Shown here: piece by piece, positions 34,993 to 46,948 of the stretch | Numbering within the stretch: the first letter of the stretch is position 1 | Layout of the letters: every line of letters begins with the position of its first letter | From: Symbiodinium natans | Taxonomy: Eukaryota > Sar > Dinophyceae > Suessiales > Symbiodiniaceae | Length of the DNA: 64,000 nt | Assembly: GCA_905221605.1 (NCBI GenBank) | Contig: CAJNDS010002117.1 | Coordinates: 475,001 to 539,000 of the forward strand | Direction of reading: 5' to 3' | The notes under the pieces: model-generated | Told to the model about the DNA's origin: nothing | Databases searched by the model: none | The model's input: the letters and a program-made list of their open reading frames with translations, nothing else | Translations under genes and position numbers: made by a program

Positions 34993-37077
34993 CACTAGCA
35001 CCTGACCACGGCGCCAGGTATGTCTGAATGGCCCGCGGAGGGATCGAGGCCTTGACCGCCTGGGAAGCCATCCTTGGTCCAGCTAGTAGGCCTACCCACC
35101 GCGCAGCTGACACAAACAGAATGAATAAGCCCATGGTTGCTCAAGGGAAGCAGCAGCTGGCAGCCATCGTAGGCCAAGACAATTCAGAATCCAAGAAATC
35201 CAGGGTACCCGACGAACAAGGAAGCTGCAGAGGGTAAAACAATAAAATGAATTCACCAACATTATCGAACCTATAAGGGTCCGGACTTGTTCAAGGATGT
35301 TTGGGGGTACCTTTGGGCGATGTCTTTACAAATGCGCATCGCGCCAACGCAAGTTTTGCGTCCTTTCCCATGCAAACAGAGAGGACCCTGCTTGGACAAG
35401 GAAAGCCCTGGTTACTTGAATGATGTGAAAACCTTATTTAAGATACAAGCATCTGTTTCCTTCTTTAGCAGGGAACCAATTCGATTTCCTGCGGGTTTCT
35501 AAGTCTTGTGCTTCTTGGTTCTTTTGGCTTTGAAGGAATGTCCATTGATGGAATGATGTTCTTCGAAGCAAGCTGTGGGACATGCCCCAGAGCACACCAC
35601 GTACGGGGCACCGAACGATGCCCCTTCCGCGACGCAAAAACTGCGGCGCCAAACCTGCTGGCCTGGTGGCATCTTGGAGCTTTCAAGAGACCCTCCCCCC
35701 CCCCCCCCCCCTCCCAATCTTACTACCAGAGGCACGCCAAAGCCTCACCGTCCTCATCTGCCCCGCCTCGCCCCCCTCCCCCCCCGGATTGCGCCTTGGG
35801 AAGATATCTTGGATGGATTTATATCCCCAAAAGCTCATTGAATAGGCGTATATAGTATACGGCATAAACTATGAAGCATAAAGGAAAAAGCGAAAAAGGC
35901 ACAAACTTTAATCTAGTATGTAACGTACAATGCATACAGCCCGCTGTCCATTATGGTGTTTAGTGCTTAGTATTTGGTCCTTAATTCCCTCCATCCCAAC
36001 TTCCTTCCTGACTTCCTCATTCTCTCTCATTCTATCACCTCAGACAAAATGTTTCGGAATGCCCACTTTTCGGAATTTCGTCCCTAGCCCTGAACCCCGA
36101 ATCTAGGCCCTTTGCCATTGAAAACTACCATCCTCTCCTTGGCAAAGTAAAGACATGAATTTAAAAGCAAAGCAGAAACGAACAACAAAGCCAGAAGCCA
36201 AAAAAACAAAAAGCAGAAAAAAGGGCAACGCCGAACTTCAAGCAGAAAGCAAAACGCTGACGGCAACAAACAAACAGGCCAAAATGAAGGAAACGGACAA
36301 TGCCAGACGATAAACCAAACAGTACCAGACTGTAAAAACAAAAAGCAGACAAGCAACGTCGGAAGACACCACAACAAAAGAGCGCAAACAAGGGCAGCGC
36401 CGCACAGGGTTGGTGGGCAAGCAAACGCTCCTAATTTTTTTACCCCAACCCCGGCCAGTGCAGGAGCCCAACAGCGATGCAACCAACGCAGAAAGGAACA
36501 AGAAGGAAGCAAGGCAGGCAGCAAAAAGCACAAAGCCAAAACAACAAGAAGGCAGACAGGCAGAACGCAAAAAACAACACAACATAATTTGAAAAAGCAA
36601 CAAAAACAGAAAGATACGGAAAGCATAAGGGAAAACGTCCCAACAAAACATAAGGCAAAGACGGAAAGCAAGACCGAAAAGCGCAAGCCATCATGCAAAC
36701 ACAAACCAATACAAAAAGCTTATGGCAGAAGCTCTCTGTTGATGCAAATCTCCTCCGTGCATGAAGTTATGGTGGTAACTGGTAACTTAAGAAGTGGCAC
36801 TCCCAAAAACCGAGAACAAGTGCACATGAACCATAAAGCACCAGAGCGGGCATCCCGAAACCCTAAAACATGCAAGGACCCAGCAACTTGGAACTTCTAG
36901 GCTGGGCCTCGGATTTAACAAATATTGCTGTGGGCACTATGCAGTTAATCTGGTGATGATGACACGAACAGAGGCAAAGAAAATATCGACTCAAACATTT
37001 TATTTGATCATGACTTTATGTGCAAGTCTTGACATGGTCAGCTTGACAAGGGGCGTGATATCCCACATAAAAGCGTG
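34993..37077. other. no firm gene; C-run and A-rich tract
   Basis: A plus ORF at 35028-35237 (MNKPMVAQGKQQLAAIVG) is a weak exon candidate. A C16 run lies at 35695-35712. 36120-36720 is an A/AG-rich low-complexity tract. Confidence 0.35.
36120..36720. repeat. purine (A)-rich low-complexity tract
   Basis: The plus strand is dominated by AAAGC, AACAAAG and AAGCAGAAA words, so the minus strand is a long pyrimidine tract. ORFs here (F, C and L rich) are artefacts. A matching tract lies at 38060-38460 inside the GH30 gene. Confidence 0.7.
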
Positions 37078-37498
37078 CTAAGACCACAAGAGATTGCAGG
37101 TGGGCATCTGAAGCTTGAAGCTAATGGGGAGGTCTGCAGCGTTCAGCACCACAGTTGCCACAATGCCTGCAGCTCGAATGCCCTACCCGATTGACATCGA
37201 GACCATTAAATAATTTAGCCAGTGATCTTGCCAAGCACTTCCCGCCCTGTGGGCGAACTGCAATTCAAGGCTGCACTCCTTGATCCACAGCCGGTGATGA
37301 GATCACATTGGGGTGGGCGCTATTGGCTTTCCCACACCAAGAGTTACGTTCATCTCTGGTTGTCGCCGTGTGATGCATTAGGAGGTGATCGGTCCAGCCT
37401 ATTTTCCTAGGTTCGCTGGGGGAAAAACGCAGCGTCGACATGCTGGGCTTAAGCTGAGCACCGTCTGGTCGAATGAAGGAAGCTGCCTGAAGACCATC
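37078..37498 (-). CDS. GH30 exons 10-11 (C-terminal beta domain)
   Basis: 37462-37498 encodes [12 protein letters not shown]. 37078-37166 encodes [19 protein letters not shown] and ends at TAG. They join GACG|GT ... CAG|GC to give RPDGIVATVV. The family usually continues further, so either this protein is short at the C terminus or a final exon was missed. Confidence 0.75.
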
Positions 37499-40400
37499 CT
37501 CCAGCAAGCAACCGCAGCAACAACGGTACAGCAACAACGATGTTTTCGCAAACGGTCTTCATTGCCATGTCTAATTTCCCTCCATAGGAGGACCTGTCAC
37601 ATAACATCAGCCTGAGGCTTTTCTCAGCCAGTCCCCCAGATCGGGAAAATAGAACAACCCCCTTCATACCTTTGAGCCTCTTTGATCCTCCCTGTGCCTG
37701 AGCCGAACAGGTGCCATACCTCCGCGTTGTGCCTGTATAGCACGGAGTGTGCTCCATGCTCGTGAGCAAACCTGAGCTCAGGCGAAGTGGTTATGAAGGG
37801 CTGGACTTGCTTTCGACGTTAAGTTCCAAGGCAATACAGCAATACAGCTATGCTGCTACTGACTGGCCGCTGGCCGACGCAAACAGGGAAAACAACAAGG
37901 CATACCAATGACCAATAGCATGTAAACATTGCAGCAACTTCCTGACTGACTTCGAGCATGCCGATCCTACACACTAAGCAGCTTGGCGCGGGATTCTCTG
38001 GGTTGACACCCTGTGCGCATGATTGCGCATGCGATAAACTGAAAAAACAACGCGAGGACTGGACAAGCAGAGGCCAAGCAGGGACGCGGAACTGGAAATT
38101 CAAGAGACCAGAGGCGCGAAAGCAAGGCAATCAAAAAGCAAGAAGCGAAAGCAAAAGCGCAAGCAACAAAAAACACAGACCGGAAGGCAAAAGCAGCAAC
38201 ACAAGCAGCATCAAGCACAACCAGCCAAAAAGAGGGAGAGCAGAGATCAGAAAGGAAAAGCCAAAGCAAAAAGCAAAGCGAAAAAAGCAAAAGCGACAAG
38301 CAACAAGCAAAAAGAAACAAAAAGCGAAGCAAAAACGAACAAAAACAAAAAGCACAGACCGGAAACATGAAAGATCAACAAGCAAAACAAGAGACAAGCA
38401 AAACACGAAAAACGAAACAAGGCAAAGGCAGAACTAACGCACCAAAAAAAAGGACAAGCACCCCCACCCCCCCTCTCCCCCCTAAAAAAAAGAACGGGGG
38501 GTGCCTCCTTTGAGCATCTGCCAGGTGGCGCTTCGACCCAGGGATGACGTACTTGGAGAAGTGGCCCAGGAAGAAAAACTGCGGATGTAGGTGGATCTTC
38601 TGCTCTGTCCTGAGTACAAAGATGTACAAAGGATCAGAAGCTACTTTGCCACCAAGCCGAAGAGCCCGAAATTGGGGATTCGTTCTTTGGGTTATGCTTG
38701 AGTTGGGTGGTTGGAGAATGTTGCAAAGGAGAGCTCAAACGGTCACATCTTGGACAATTCTAGGATTGTGAAAGGCAGGGGCTGCTGCAACCAGCAGCGG
38801 CTAACCCCAACCGTCACTCCTGTCACTCCTATACCCCCTCCTTACAGCACTGTTCACCAACTCTCCACCAGTCTACGAAAACAACCGGCCGTATAATGGC
38901 AAGTACTGTCCTCTCATCCAATTGGGGGGGGCGCCTGAGCTTGCGCCACTTCTCCATCCTCTTCCGCGGAAGCGGAATTACCATGTTTGAGTCAAGATTG
39001 ACATGCCTTGGCATGCCAAGGAGTATCTTGGCGTGACATGACCATCGGCTCCTCGCGTTCGAAGGACCTTGGGGGGGAGCCTGGCCTTGGTTCGAAGTGC
39101 TTTGTTGCCTCGGCGGCAACCTTGCTGTAAGTTGTTTGTGCAGGTGGGGCAAGCGCCCCTTGCGGCTCGGAGTGAGTGCTGCACGCGCCAGTAGCGCCCT
39201 TGAGCGCACCGCCAGAGCCGCCCCCCAAGTTGGGCACGCTGCTACGCTATGTCCTTCTTTCTTGACTTGTTGCCATGGTTAGCTCTTTTTCGCGCTGTCT
39301 GTCTGTCGTTCTTACTTCAAATTGAAAGGCCGAGGGGACAACAAGAAGGAGCGTTCACAAACCAAATGCAGCCAAGTCCGACAACAAAAGGTCTCCAAAG
39401 ATAATCCCACGCCAAACCGAGCATCAAGCTGGCAATCACGGGGGCATCGCACACGTTCCCGACATGGTTCGGACCCCCTTCCTCATTCAGCAAGAGGTTC
39501 CAGTCAATCCAACCTGAGCCTGGCCAGCGGCTTGGCTGGAAGCCAGCTCAGGTGAGATTTTTGACCACGCCAAGTGGTAGACCAACTAGCGGTTCGGGTT
39601 TGGGCCAACAAGCCTAAAGCTAAGGGCTTTATCAGATAGATGGTTCAGCCCAGCTCACACCTCCGGCGTTCAAGTTGCCCAGGATGTCGTGGGCGTAACC
39701 CTCTCCGAAACTCCAGTCGCCTTGCCTCACACATCGGGCACTGGATTCAGAAGGATTTGCTTTGCTGTCTGCCTAAGTTTCGGTTTTAGAAGCAGCGAAT
39801 GTCGGTGACAGCTCGGCACAACGAATGAGAATGCGTGTTGATGAAGGGAATACTACTAAGCAGAGATGCAAAACTTGACCATGCTGTCTCTGTCTAACTC
39901 TATGCAAATGTTCTCCATGATGTTTTCCACTAAAGCTTCCCCCAGGATCACAGAACCGTGTCATGGCCAAGAATCAGCAGGTTCCCCGGGGACTTCCACC
40001 GGTGACGCTCGTAGCAGGCTTCGGATGCAAGGAGCAGCGCCGAGGGGAAGTCCTCGGCACTTGGATTGCAGTCCGGAGGGGCCTAGCTTCTGGGCAGATT
40101 CTGTTTTTTGATTTTACTAGGTTTAAGACGTTAATCCATATGGAAATGGTAAAATATCAGGAAAGCCACGAACCGAACCGCCAGGAACCGCACGCGCAAA
40201 ACCGAACCGCCGAAACCGCGACAAACACGAACCGCCATGGAACCGAATCTCAAGCCAAGGCCCTGAACCCCTCCAGCCAAACCAGCCCCCCCCCAGCCCA
40301 GCCCCCCTCAGCCCAGCAGCCCAGCCCTGGATGGGGGGCGGGCTGGATGGAGGAGGGGGGCTGGGCTGGATGGCGGGGGGGGGGGTAGGCGCTTGCGGGC

Positions 40401-43200
40401 AGGATCAGGGGCTGGATGAGGGGGGGTGAGGAACGGAACCAAACCGAACCAAACCGCAAGCCGCAGCGAACCGCATGAACCGGAACCGTTCCAGGGTATG
40501 CACCGGAAACCGAAACGAACCTACACGAACCGTGGCCTTACTGAAATATTGGGAATTAATTAATTAGGAAATAAATACGGAATGAATAGGAAATGGATCG
40601 GAATCCAAAATAGGAACTACAAAAGATAAATTACAAGGCAAGTATGAAATAGATAGGGCCGAAATACAGCAAACAAATAGGAAAAAGATAGGGTAGCATC
40701 AATGTTGGAATTCATAAGTGCAAAAAACATAGGGAAAATGCATTCTTCGAAATTTCTGATTCCAAGACCTATTTTGTCTATTTTTAGGTCTATTTGATTC
40801 CTATGTTTATGTTCCTATTGTTTTCCTATATAAACTGATTTTGAAAATCCTCTACATTTCCATAGCATTAACGTCTTCATACTAGGTTACCTCTACATCC
40901 TCAAAGTCTTAGGAGCCATCCTTTGTTTCCTTTCACGAGATTTCTAGAGTCAGGGGCTCGGTTTCTTCTGGCAACCCTGAGTTCTGCTGAGGACTTATAG
41001 AAAGAAACGTCATTTACTTAGACTTCAGTGGAGAAAAACTCCCAGAACAGAGGAAGGAAACAAGCAAGGAAACAAGTCAACACGGAATCCGTACTGTAAA
41101 GGCCAATGTCATCCGGTGAAACCCACCCAACCCACATCCAGGATCCAAGGATGAATGATCGGACAATGCTCTTTGAGGCAAGCATGTACAGGCTTTTGCT
41201 CTGCAGAAGGCTTGGGGGGTGGGAATTTGCTGGCAGAAATTGCGCGAAGCTCTTGGAGGCAGGTGCGGCGTTAGAGGCGCAATATTATCGGGGGGCGGGG
41301 GATTTGCTGAGGTTTCCATGTAAAAAAGGAAGGAAATTCAGGTTTCCTACTTCCAGCTGAAGGGAAATGACGCCCCTCCCACAAAACAGCAAAGGAAGTA
41401 GAGGTTCTCGTATTAAGTTGCTTGATGTATTCTTTTTCAAGCATGGAAGAAAAAGAGCTGTTCCATCAACATATATGAAGGAAGCAGAGGTTTTCCGAAC
41501 GGAATATGCAGGGCATAAGGTTTTCGCTTTGTAAAGGACAGAGGAAGCATCAAGGAAATAGAGGTTTTCCACAAGTTGAAACGAAGGAAACCGAAGCCAA
41601 AAGATACAAATAAAAATGGGAATAACCTCTCTCAACTACGCGGACCCTGCCCAGCAGCCTCGTGCACGCGCCGCACCTTCTCGAAGTAGTCCCCTGCATA
41701 CCAGTGGAATGCGATGCCGCGCACAAAAGGAACCGCCGCCTTGTCCCTAAAGAGCTCCCGCGCCCATTCGTAGACATGGTCCTTTAAGGGAGGGATTGCT
41801 GTAACATCCTGCTACGAGCCGGTTCAGGTGCTAAGAGTTAGCTGTGCAGGCACAAACGCGCACTGTCGAGACCTACGTAGCACGATGCCACATTTGGCGG
41901 CGTCCGTCGCCGGACCCCAATATTCCCCAGATCCCCGAAGATCCCCTCCTTGTTGTGGTCATATGCAAGGATGGCCACTTCCGGATGCAGCGCTTGCAGA
42001 GTGGGGCCCAGATGGCCAGCGATGAATTCTGCCTCCTCTGCAGCTGTGTAGCAGCAAGCCTCCCAGGGTGCGTTGTGCTCCGGCTCATTTTGCACACTAA
42101 CGGCCCAAATCTGGACACCGTGCTGCTTGTATGCCTCGATCCAGTTGGCAAAATATCTTGCCCATGCATCTCGGCAATCATCCCTCAGACCTGGCATGTG
42201 CGATCCGTTCATCGTGCCATTCGTTTTCATCCATGCGGGAGGGCTCCATGGCGAAGCCATCAGCCGCAGCTTTCCACCAGCACTTCGTACCAGCTTCTGA
42301 GCTCCCTTTATCATGGGGATCACCGCTTTGGAGTCGCGCGTGACCCCGCGATCAAAGTGCCTCATATGGCTGCCACTCTAGTCTTAACGGTGTTGTGGGG
42401 TCGGAAAGCAGATGATTACACAGGCAACAGCAAACCCAAGGGGCCCTCCAGGACTCGAGTCAGACTAGGACCGCTGGGACCGAGATGTAGCGAGATAACG
42501 CCTACCCCCCCCCTTTCACAGCACGACAACTCATGATCAAAGTAAAGTACACAAGGTCATGATCTTCCGGGATATCGTCGAAGCTGTAGTTGCCCATCGA
42601 GAAGTCGCAGCTGTTGATGTGCACCCGTCCGAGGGAGAAGCCGATGCCTCGCTCCCCGAAGTATAGCTCGAGGAGCTCCTTCTGCAGGTCCGGATGCAAG
42701 CCTGGCGAGCCACAGACAACAGCCTCTTCTCACGGATCTGTCGCCTCGTGCTGAAATCCAAACTTTCAAGCACTCAGGCAAGCCTCGAACATGCAACAGT
42801 CCGGCTCACGTTCAACACTGCGCCCGAGCACTGAAGGAAATCACCCGGGCCTTGAAAGACCAGGGCGCTGGCTTCAGTGAAGGCACCCCCGAAGCCCAGA
42901 ATAACCTTGCTTTGGGAAACAGCATCTAGGTGAAAGTGGTCTTGAGGTCACGGCACTGACTACGGGTCCAGTTAGCAGAGGTTCTGCACAAGTCTCGTGC
43001 TATCTCGTGCTGCTTCTGCTAGCATAAACTCCCAAGCAAACAAAAGTCGACTCCCAGAAGACATGGACCTTGTTTCCCATCCAATGTTAATGCTGTTTCA
43101 TGTGCGGCACTCTGATAGGGCCGGCCTGATCCGACCGCTGAAGATCAACGCAGATGGTGGGCCCTCGGAAGTCAAAGTCAGCCGTGAGAGGCAGAGGCTC
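37078..43200 (-). CDS. GH30 glucosylceramidase-like hydrolase, 11 exons
   Basis: Exons in transcription order (all minus): 43136-43200, 42851-42909, 42551-42701, 42360-41949, 41781-41659, 40082-40000, 39725-39661, 39513-39426, 38609-38522, 37498-37462, 37166-37078. All phases match and the joined frame gives about 419 residues. Known role of the family: retaining beta-glucosidases acting on glucosylceramide-type substrates. Visible landmarks in order: [36 protein letters not shown] (acid/base), [12 protein letters not shown] (nucleophile), [17 protein letters not shown], and a C-terminal strand with [12 protein letters not shown]. Inferred donors are GT, GC, GT, GA, GC, GT, GT, GA, GC, GT. 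The N-terminal exon with any signal peptide, and perhaps a last short exon, were not found. Confidence 0.88.
38060..38460. repeat. purine-rich low-complexity tract in a GH30 intron
   Basis: AAAAGC, AAGCAAC and AGCAAAAAG words dominate. CACAGACCGGAA recurs at 38174 and 38355. On the transcribed minus strand this is a 400-nt pyrimidine tract. Confidence 0.7.
38522..38609 (-). CDS. GH30 exon 9 (LGHFSKY motif)
   Basis: 29 codons after TACTCAG reading [20 protein letters not shown]. It ends KRHL at a possible GC donor. The next intron contains the purine-rich tract 38060-38460. Confidence 0.88.
38640..39425. other. intron 8 of the GH30 gene
   Basis: Open minus frames occur here (near 38992-39237), but the flanking GH30 exons join without them. 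It contains two ATGCCTTGGCATGCCAAGG-like inverted repeats near 39001-39030. Confidence 0.45.
39426..39725 (-). CDS. GH30 exons 7-8 (YAHDI and GWxDWNL)
   Basis: 39661-39725 encodes [20 protein letters not shown]. 39426-39513 encodes [17 protein letters not shown] through [10 protein letters not shown]. They join across a 147-nt GT-AG intron. Exon 8 ends at an inferred GA donor (AGCTT|GATGCT). Confidence 0.9.
40000..40082 (-). CDS. GH30 exon 6 with the nucleophile glutamate
   Basis: 27 codons reading [15 protein letters not shown]. The Glu of SEAC is the family's nucleophile position. In-frame TAG just upstream fixes the acceptor at CTAG|GCC. The donor CACCG|GTGG pairs in phase with TGAG|GCAAGG. 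Confidence 0.9.
40160..40520. repeat. GAACCG repeat with C/G-run core
   Basis: Dense GAACCG words at 40170-40250 and 40430-40530 flank a CCAGCCC/GGGCTGG-rich core (40270-40390) that can fold back on itself. It lies in the large GH30 intron 5 and shares words with 1120-1320. Confidence 0.75.
40530..41384. other. rest of GH30 intron 5
   Basis: AT-rich with AATAGGAAATA words at 40545-40760, then mixed sequence. No exon recognised. Confidence 0.45.
41325..41600. repeat. degenerate GGAAGYAGAGGTTTTCC repeat
   Basis: GGAAGTAGAGGTTCTC, GGAAGCAGAGGTTTTCC and GGAAATAGAGGTTTTCC recur at about 41393, 41480 and 41555 with related GGAAATTCAGGTTTCC at 41332. Spacing is irregular. Confidence 0.6.
41949..42360 (-). 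CDS. GH30 exon 4 with the acid/base glutamate
   Basis: 137 codons containing [14 protein letters not shown] and [17 protein letters not shown]. The Glu of NEP is the family's acid/base. The exon ends CACAACAAG at a GA donor (AAG|GAGGGG) and continues with GACCATGTC, restoring [14 protein letters not shown] donor downstream would insert about 11 residues not expected in the family. Confidence 0.9.
42551..42909 (-). CDS. GH30 exons 2-3 (FGGAFTEA and DFS motifs)
   Basis: 42851-42909 encodes [17 protein letters not shown] and 42551-42701 encodes [14 protein letters not shown] through [15 protein letters not shown] chose the GC donor CAAG|GCCC because it reproduces the family spacing between FTEA and the ELQ helix. 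A GT donor 6 nt further on would add two residues in frame. Exon 3 ends GACCTTGT|GTAC and rejoins GAG|GCACTTT, giving DLVHFDRG. Confidence 0.85.
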
Positions 43201-45380
43201 CTGGACATGAACTTGTGACCGTTTCATCTTTAGAAGACCAGGCACAAGACGACGCAACTCGACTGTACACTAAGCAGATTTGACATTAATCTTGGCGCGT
43301 GTTTCAGGGCAACTTGCTCCGGACTGCCAGCACTGCCAGCAACAGGAAGGAAGAGGCAGACACGTGCAGGCACCATGGTCGACTCGCATTACCCTCAAAC
43401 TCTGTACAGGACACTCCCATTTACAGACGCCCTTCTCAACAACGCACAACCTCAGCATAGTCCCACGAAGCCTTGATTGCATACTTGTGCAAAGCCTTCT
43501 ACAGCATCAGGGCATATCAAGGCGTTTGTTTAGTCTACAGCCCTGCGCTCCTTTACTTCCATGCGGTCGCCTGTGTCGCGGCAGGTCTGCACCAATTGGA
43601 CATCGAGGCCTCAACATGCTCAGAGGCTCAGCGCACTCTCATTTTCTTCGTCACTCGTGCAAGGCTTCGAAGTTGGACAAGACTATTCTCTTACAACCTG
43701 ACCCCAAGGATAAATCACCTGTTCCAAGGAAGATGGGTCGAAATACTTCAGCATTCGGCTCTCCTTCCTCTGTCCCCTGACAATGGCGATTCGACAGCAT
43801 CCGTCCTGCGTAGATTCGGCAGGACGACCCCGATTGCCCCTGAGGGCCCTGCTGTGGGCATGACAAAGCCTCAGCATCACAGCGCAGCACAACGCAGCAC
43901 AGAAGCCCAATGCTCTCAAAGAGCTTAAAGATCGAAGATGGCGAAGCTTTCCGCGGCGTAGGCTGTCGGCTGAGCACTTGGCATCGATCGCTCTTAGGCT
44001 AGCCCGTTTGGGATGATGAGTGACGACTGATGTTCCCACGCTACGAAACGGTTGGAATGACACGGCATGACAATTTAATTGTGAATGGCCAAACCTTGTT
44101 GTTTACGACTTGCAGCACGACTGCCCACGTGTGTCCACGGGACTTAGGTTTCATCAGCAGAGTTGCCAAAGAATCGGGGTGAGCAAAAGAACTCCAGGTC
44201 TTCAGATAAAACCCGAGCTTTATCCTGGCAATCCTTGACCTCTCACACTTCAACTGTATGCCCTGAGCTGCAGCAGAGCGCGGCAAACTCAAAATGCAGG
44301 TGACAGTGGGGCTACGAAACCATCAGCACTAAGCTCGTGTGCCTCAACCTTTGCGAACATGAAGTGATTCGTAACTCCTCGCTTTGATCTCTTGGTCTTG
44401 ATCCCTACTTCCCAACCCTCCTGTACCAACACATCATCACATTGACGTCCTAAAACTACACGCCCCCTGAGCCCTCTGAAGATCAAGCGAAGGACGTTGG
44501 CCGCCAGCCTGGTTCGAAGCGCCACAGCACAGGCTGCGGAAGCGGTTTTTTCGCCTTGGGCCAGGGCTGGTGGCTGGGCTTCAGGTTAACTCTAGGTTCT
44601 CAATTTTGCCCCGCTGACTTGATGTGTCTCGGACTGTGGGCCATTTTCTCAACGGCTGCTGCACTGGCAATCGTCATTGCAGGTTTCTTCTCACTTGTAT
44701 GCAAGCCTCCAGCATTTGGTGGATGTCCCGGAGCAACTTGAGAACAACCTTGTGCAAGCAAGTGCAAGGTCCAAATGATCGAAGTGGGTCAAAAAAGACT
44801 TGAAGTTCAAGCGGATACGAGCGTCGCAAAATAGCGATCAGTGGCTGAGCCTTGAACTACATCCTGCATCAGAAGCATAGTCTGTGCTCGCATCTCCATG
44901 ACGCCGCGCAGGGACTCCTGAGGGCAAAGCCGCGAATGCGGGTCACGACAGATGCGACAGAATGTGGCTTAGCTTATATGAGAGGAGCAAGGCTTGCCCA
45001 GACAGCGGCACCAAAATTGGAGGTATTCATGATTTTTCATGGATTCATGGAGGCCTTGTCAGTAGACATACTCTGGGCTCCGAAACTGGTGTGGAGGACT
45101 GGGTCCAAGAATATCCACCAACAGATTTGCTTCGTGGCATTGGGTATCCTACTCATAACTCCGGTCAGAAGCCTCAGTGGGCATGATTGGCCGCATGCTG
45201 CTGCTCAAGAGAAGTCAGAACTAGCAACTCAGCGATGAAGACTAAGACTATTGACCCCAAATTGGATCACAAACACCTCGAAGCCATACTTCCTCAGGAT
45301 CGGCACCTGCCGGAAAAAGCTCAGGCCCTACCAGTAGCCTTTGCAGCGTGTCTTTCCGATGAACCCTGGCTTCACATTGA
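43201..45380. other. ambiguous ORFs, no firm gene
   Basis: The plus ORFs at 43280-43780 (166 codons) and 43473-43928 (151 codons) and the minus ORF at 43651-43977 overlap, and all look partly protein-like. The missing 5-prime exon of the GH30 gene should lie here on the minus strand. A plus frame at 44852-45238 is also open. Confidence 0.3.
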
Positions 45381-45689
45381 CTACTGTTGTGATTTCAGTG
45401 CGAAACTGTCCAGTAGACGTTGCGCTCTTTTGAAACCTGCAGTTCCGACATGAGGCGTTGGGCTTTGCGACTGCTTTTGCGGCTCTTGAGATCTGCAGCA
45501 CCGGACCTGGACTGCCAGCGCGTGCTCTACGTGGTGTCCATGAGCTGCAGGGGAGTGGCGCAGCTTGATGTATTCGGCATGGAACCTCAGAAATCTCGAT
45601 GTGCAGCTGAAGCAATGGTACTGTAGATATGCGTAGATACACATTGCAAGAGCAGCAACTGGCAGCAGGAGTACTCTCCAGCGTGGCAA
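45381..45689 (-). CDS. small signal-anchored protein candidate
   Basis: A complete 102-codon minus ORF starting MPRWRVLLLPVAALAMCIYA, a basic N terminus followed by a hydrophobic segment, then a soluble tail (LRFHAEYIKLRHSPAAHG). No intron needed and no family recognised. A plus frame on the opposite strand (MRRWALRLLLRLLRSAAPDL) is also open, so strand is unsure. Confidence 0.35.
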   Translation of the reverse strand: MPRWRVLLLPVAALAMCIYAYLQYHCFSCTSRFLRFHAEYIKLRHSPAAHGHHVEHALAVQVRCCRSQEPQKQSQSPTPHVGTAGFKRAQRLLDSFALKSQQ

Positions 45690-45699
45690 AGTCTTGGGA

Positions 45700-46948
45700 T
45701 AATTCAGAATTCAACAATGTTGAAACATTTCTTGGACCCATCGGGGGCGGGGGCAGTTTTTTGCGCTGTCTCACACACTTGCAATCAATCACAAGCCGCA
45801 CACGGCAGGTCTCTTCTGCACCACCAAAGGTGTGACGCCTGCGCCGGGCCTGTGCTCCGCAAATTCGCACCGCCAGCCGCCAGCTCATTGCCCCTCAATG
45901 GACCAGCAAGACAGCGCGTGACAGCGCTCCGGAAGTTCACGGAGTGCCAATCGCTCCCAGCCCGTTCGCGGCCATGGAGAAATGGAAGCGACTCATGCGC
46001 CAGCCACGTTGGCCGAGCTACGCCCTCGCTGCCACTCGGGCTGCAGGTTCAAGCGACCATCATCTGCACAGAGTGAGGCGAGTCTGCGCCTAGTTGGCGA
46101 ATGCAGCACTCGGCGGCTTGTGCGAATGGCTGGGGATTCGTCGTGCGCACACGGGACAGAGGAGGCCTTCGTGCTGTTGGGTCTGTGCCGACATGGTTCG
46201 CACGGCACGTCAGCTCCCGTGCAGATTCTCCCGTTACTAGCAGTGCATGAACATCTGGAGCGCGTATAGTTGAACCTGCGACACATGCTCTGATGAAAGG
46301 TTCTGGGGGAGATGAACAGCTGGTCCTCAGCACTGATCCCAAGAGACAGTCCCTCTCCTGAGCTGGAACATGATCTGCCTGGCAGGCCTGTTAGCTTTCT
46401 GCGCACGACTTGCCAAACAAGGGCACGGAAAAACACTCGCAAAGCTCGCGCCCGAAATGTCAACTACCCACCAACATGCCATGGCCAGATGTGGCACAAA
46501 CTGGTCAGTCAAGCTGACAAGACTTCTTAAACATGTTCCATGGCATTGGGATGCGTTTTGGCATACTGCTTGGATACCATCAGATGCTGGCGAAGAGCGA
46601 AGGCTCTGAGTAGGCGGCTCGCAGCTCTGCGAGCATGGCCGTGCAGGACGCCAGCCCAACATTCCTTGGAATGTCGGACTTCTAGCATCGTTCATCGAGA
46701 AAGAGCTCTAGATGATGCTTGCGAGTTTTTCGCCGCGTGTTCAAGACTGAGTGCTTTCAACTGTTGAAGCGCCTCAAACGCCATGATGCTCCATCAAGCA
46801 CCGTCCAATACCCAAAACTCGAACGCCTGAACTCTGAGCTTTCGAAACCCAGCCCAGACTCAGTATAGGCACGTTGGCGTGCAATGGAAATGGCACAGGG
46901 CCTTCGTCGAACGAATACAGCATTTTTCTCTTGGATGCTGGCATCAGC
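45700..46948. other. possible plus-strand exons, unresolved
   Basis: Plus frames at 46070-46260, 46460-46609 (SVKLTRLLKHVPWHWDAFWH) and 46600-46767 look coding, but minus frames compete and no consistent set of splice sites was found. Confidence 0.3.

Noticed and set aside
36084-36704. Minus ORF of 206 codons rich in F, L and C, like a membrane protein
   Set aside because: It is the complement of an A-rich low-complexity tract.
44930-45190. Possible retroelement RNase H (TTDATECGLAY)
   Set aside because: No other RNase H residues follow, and another frame is equally open.
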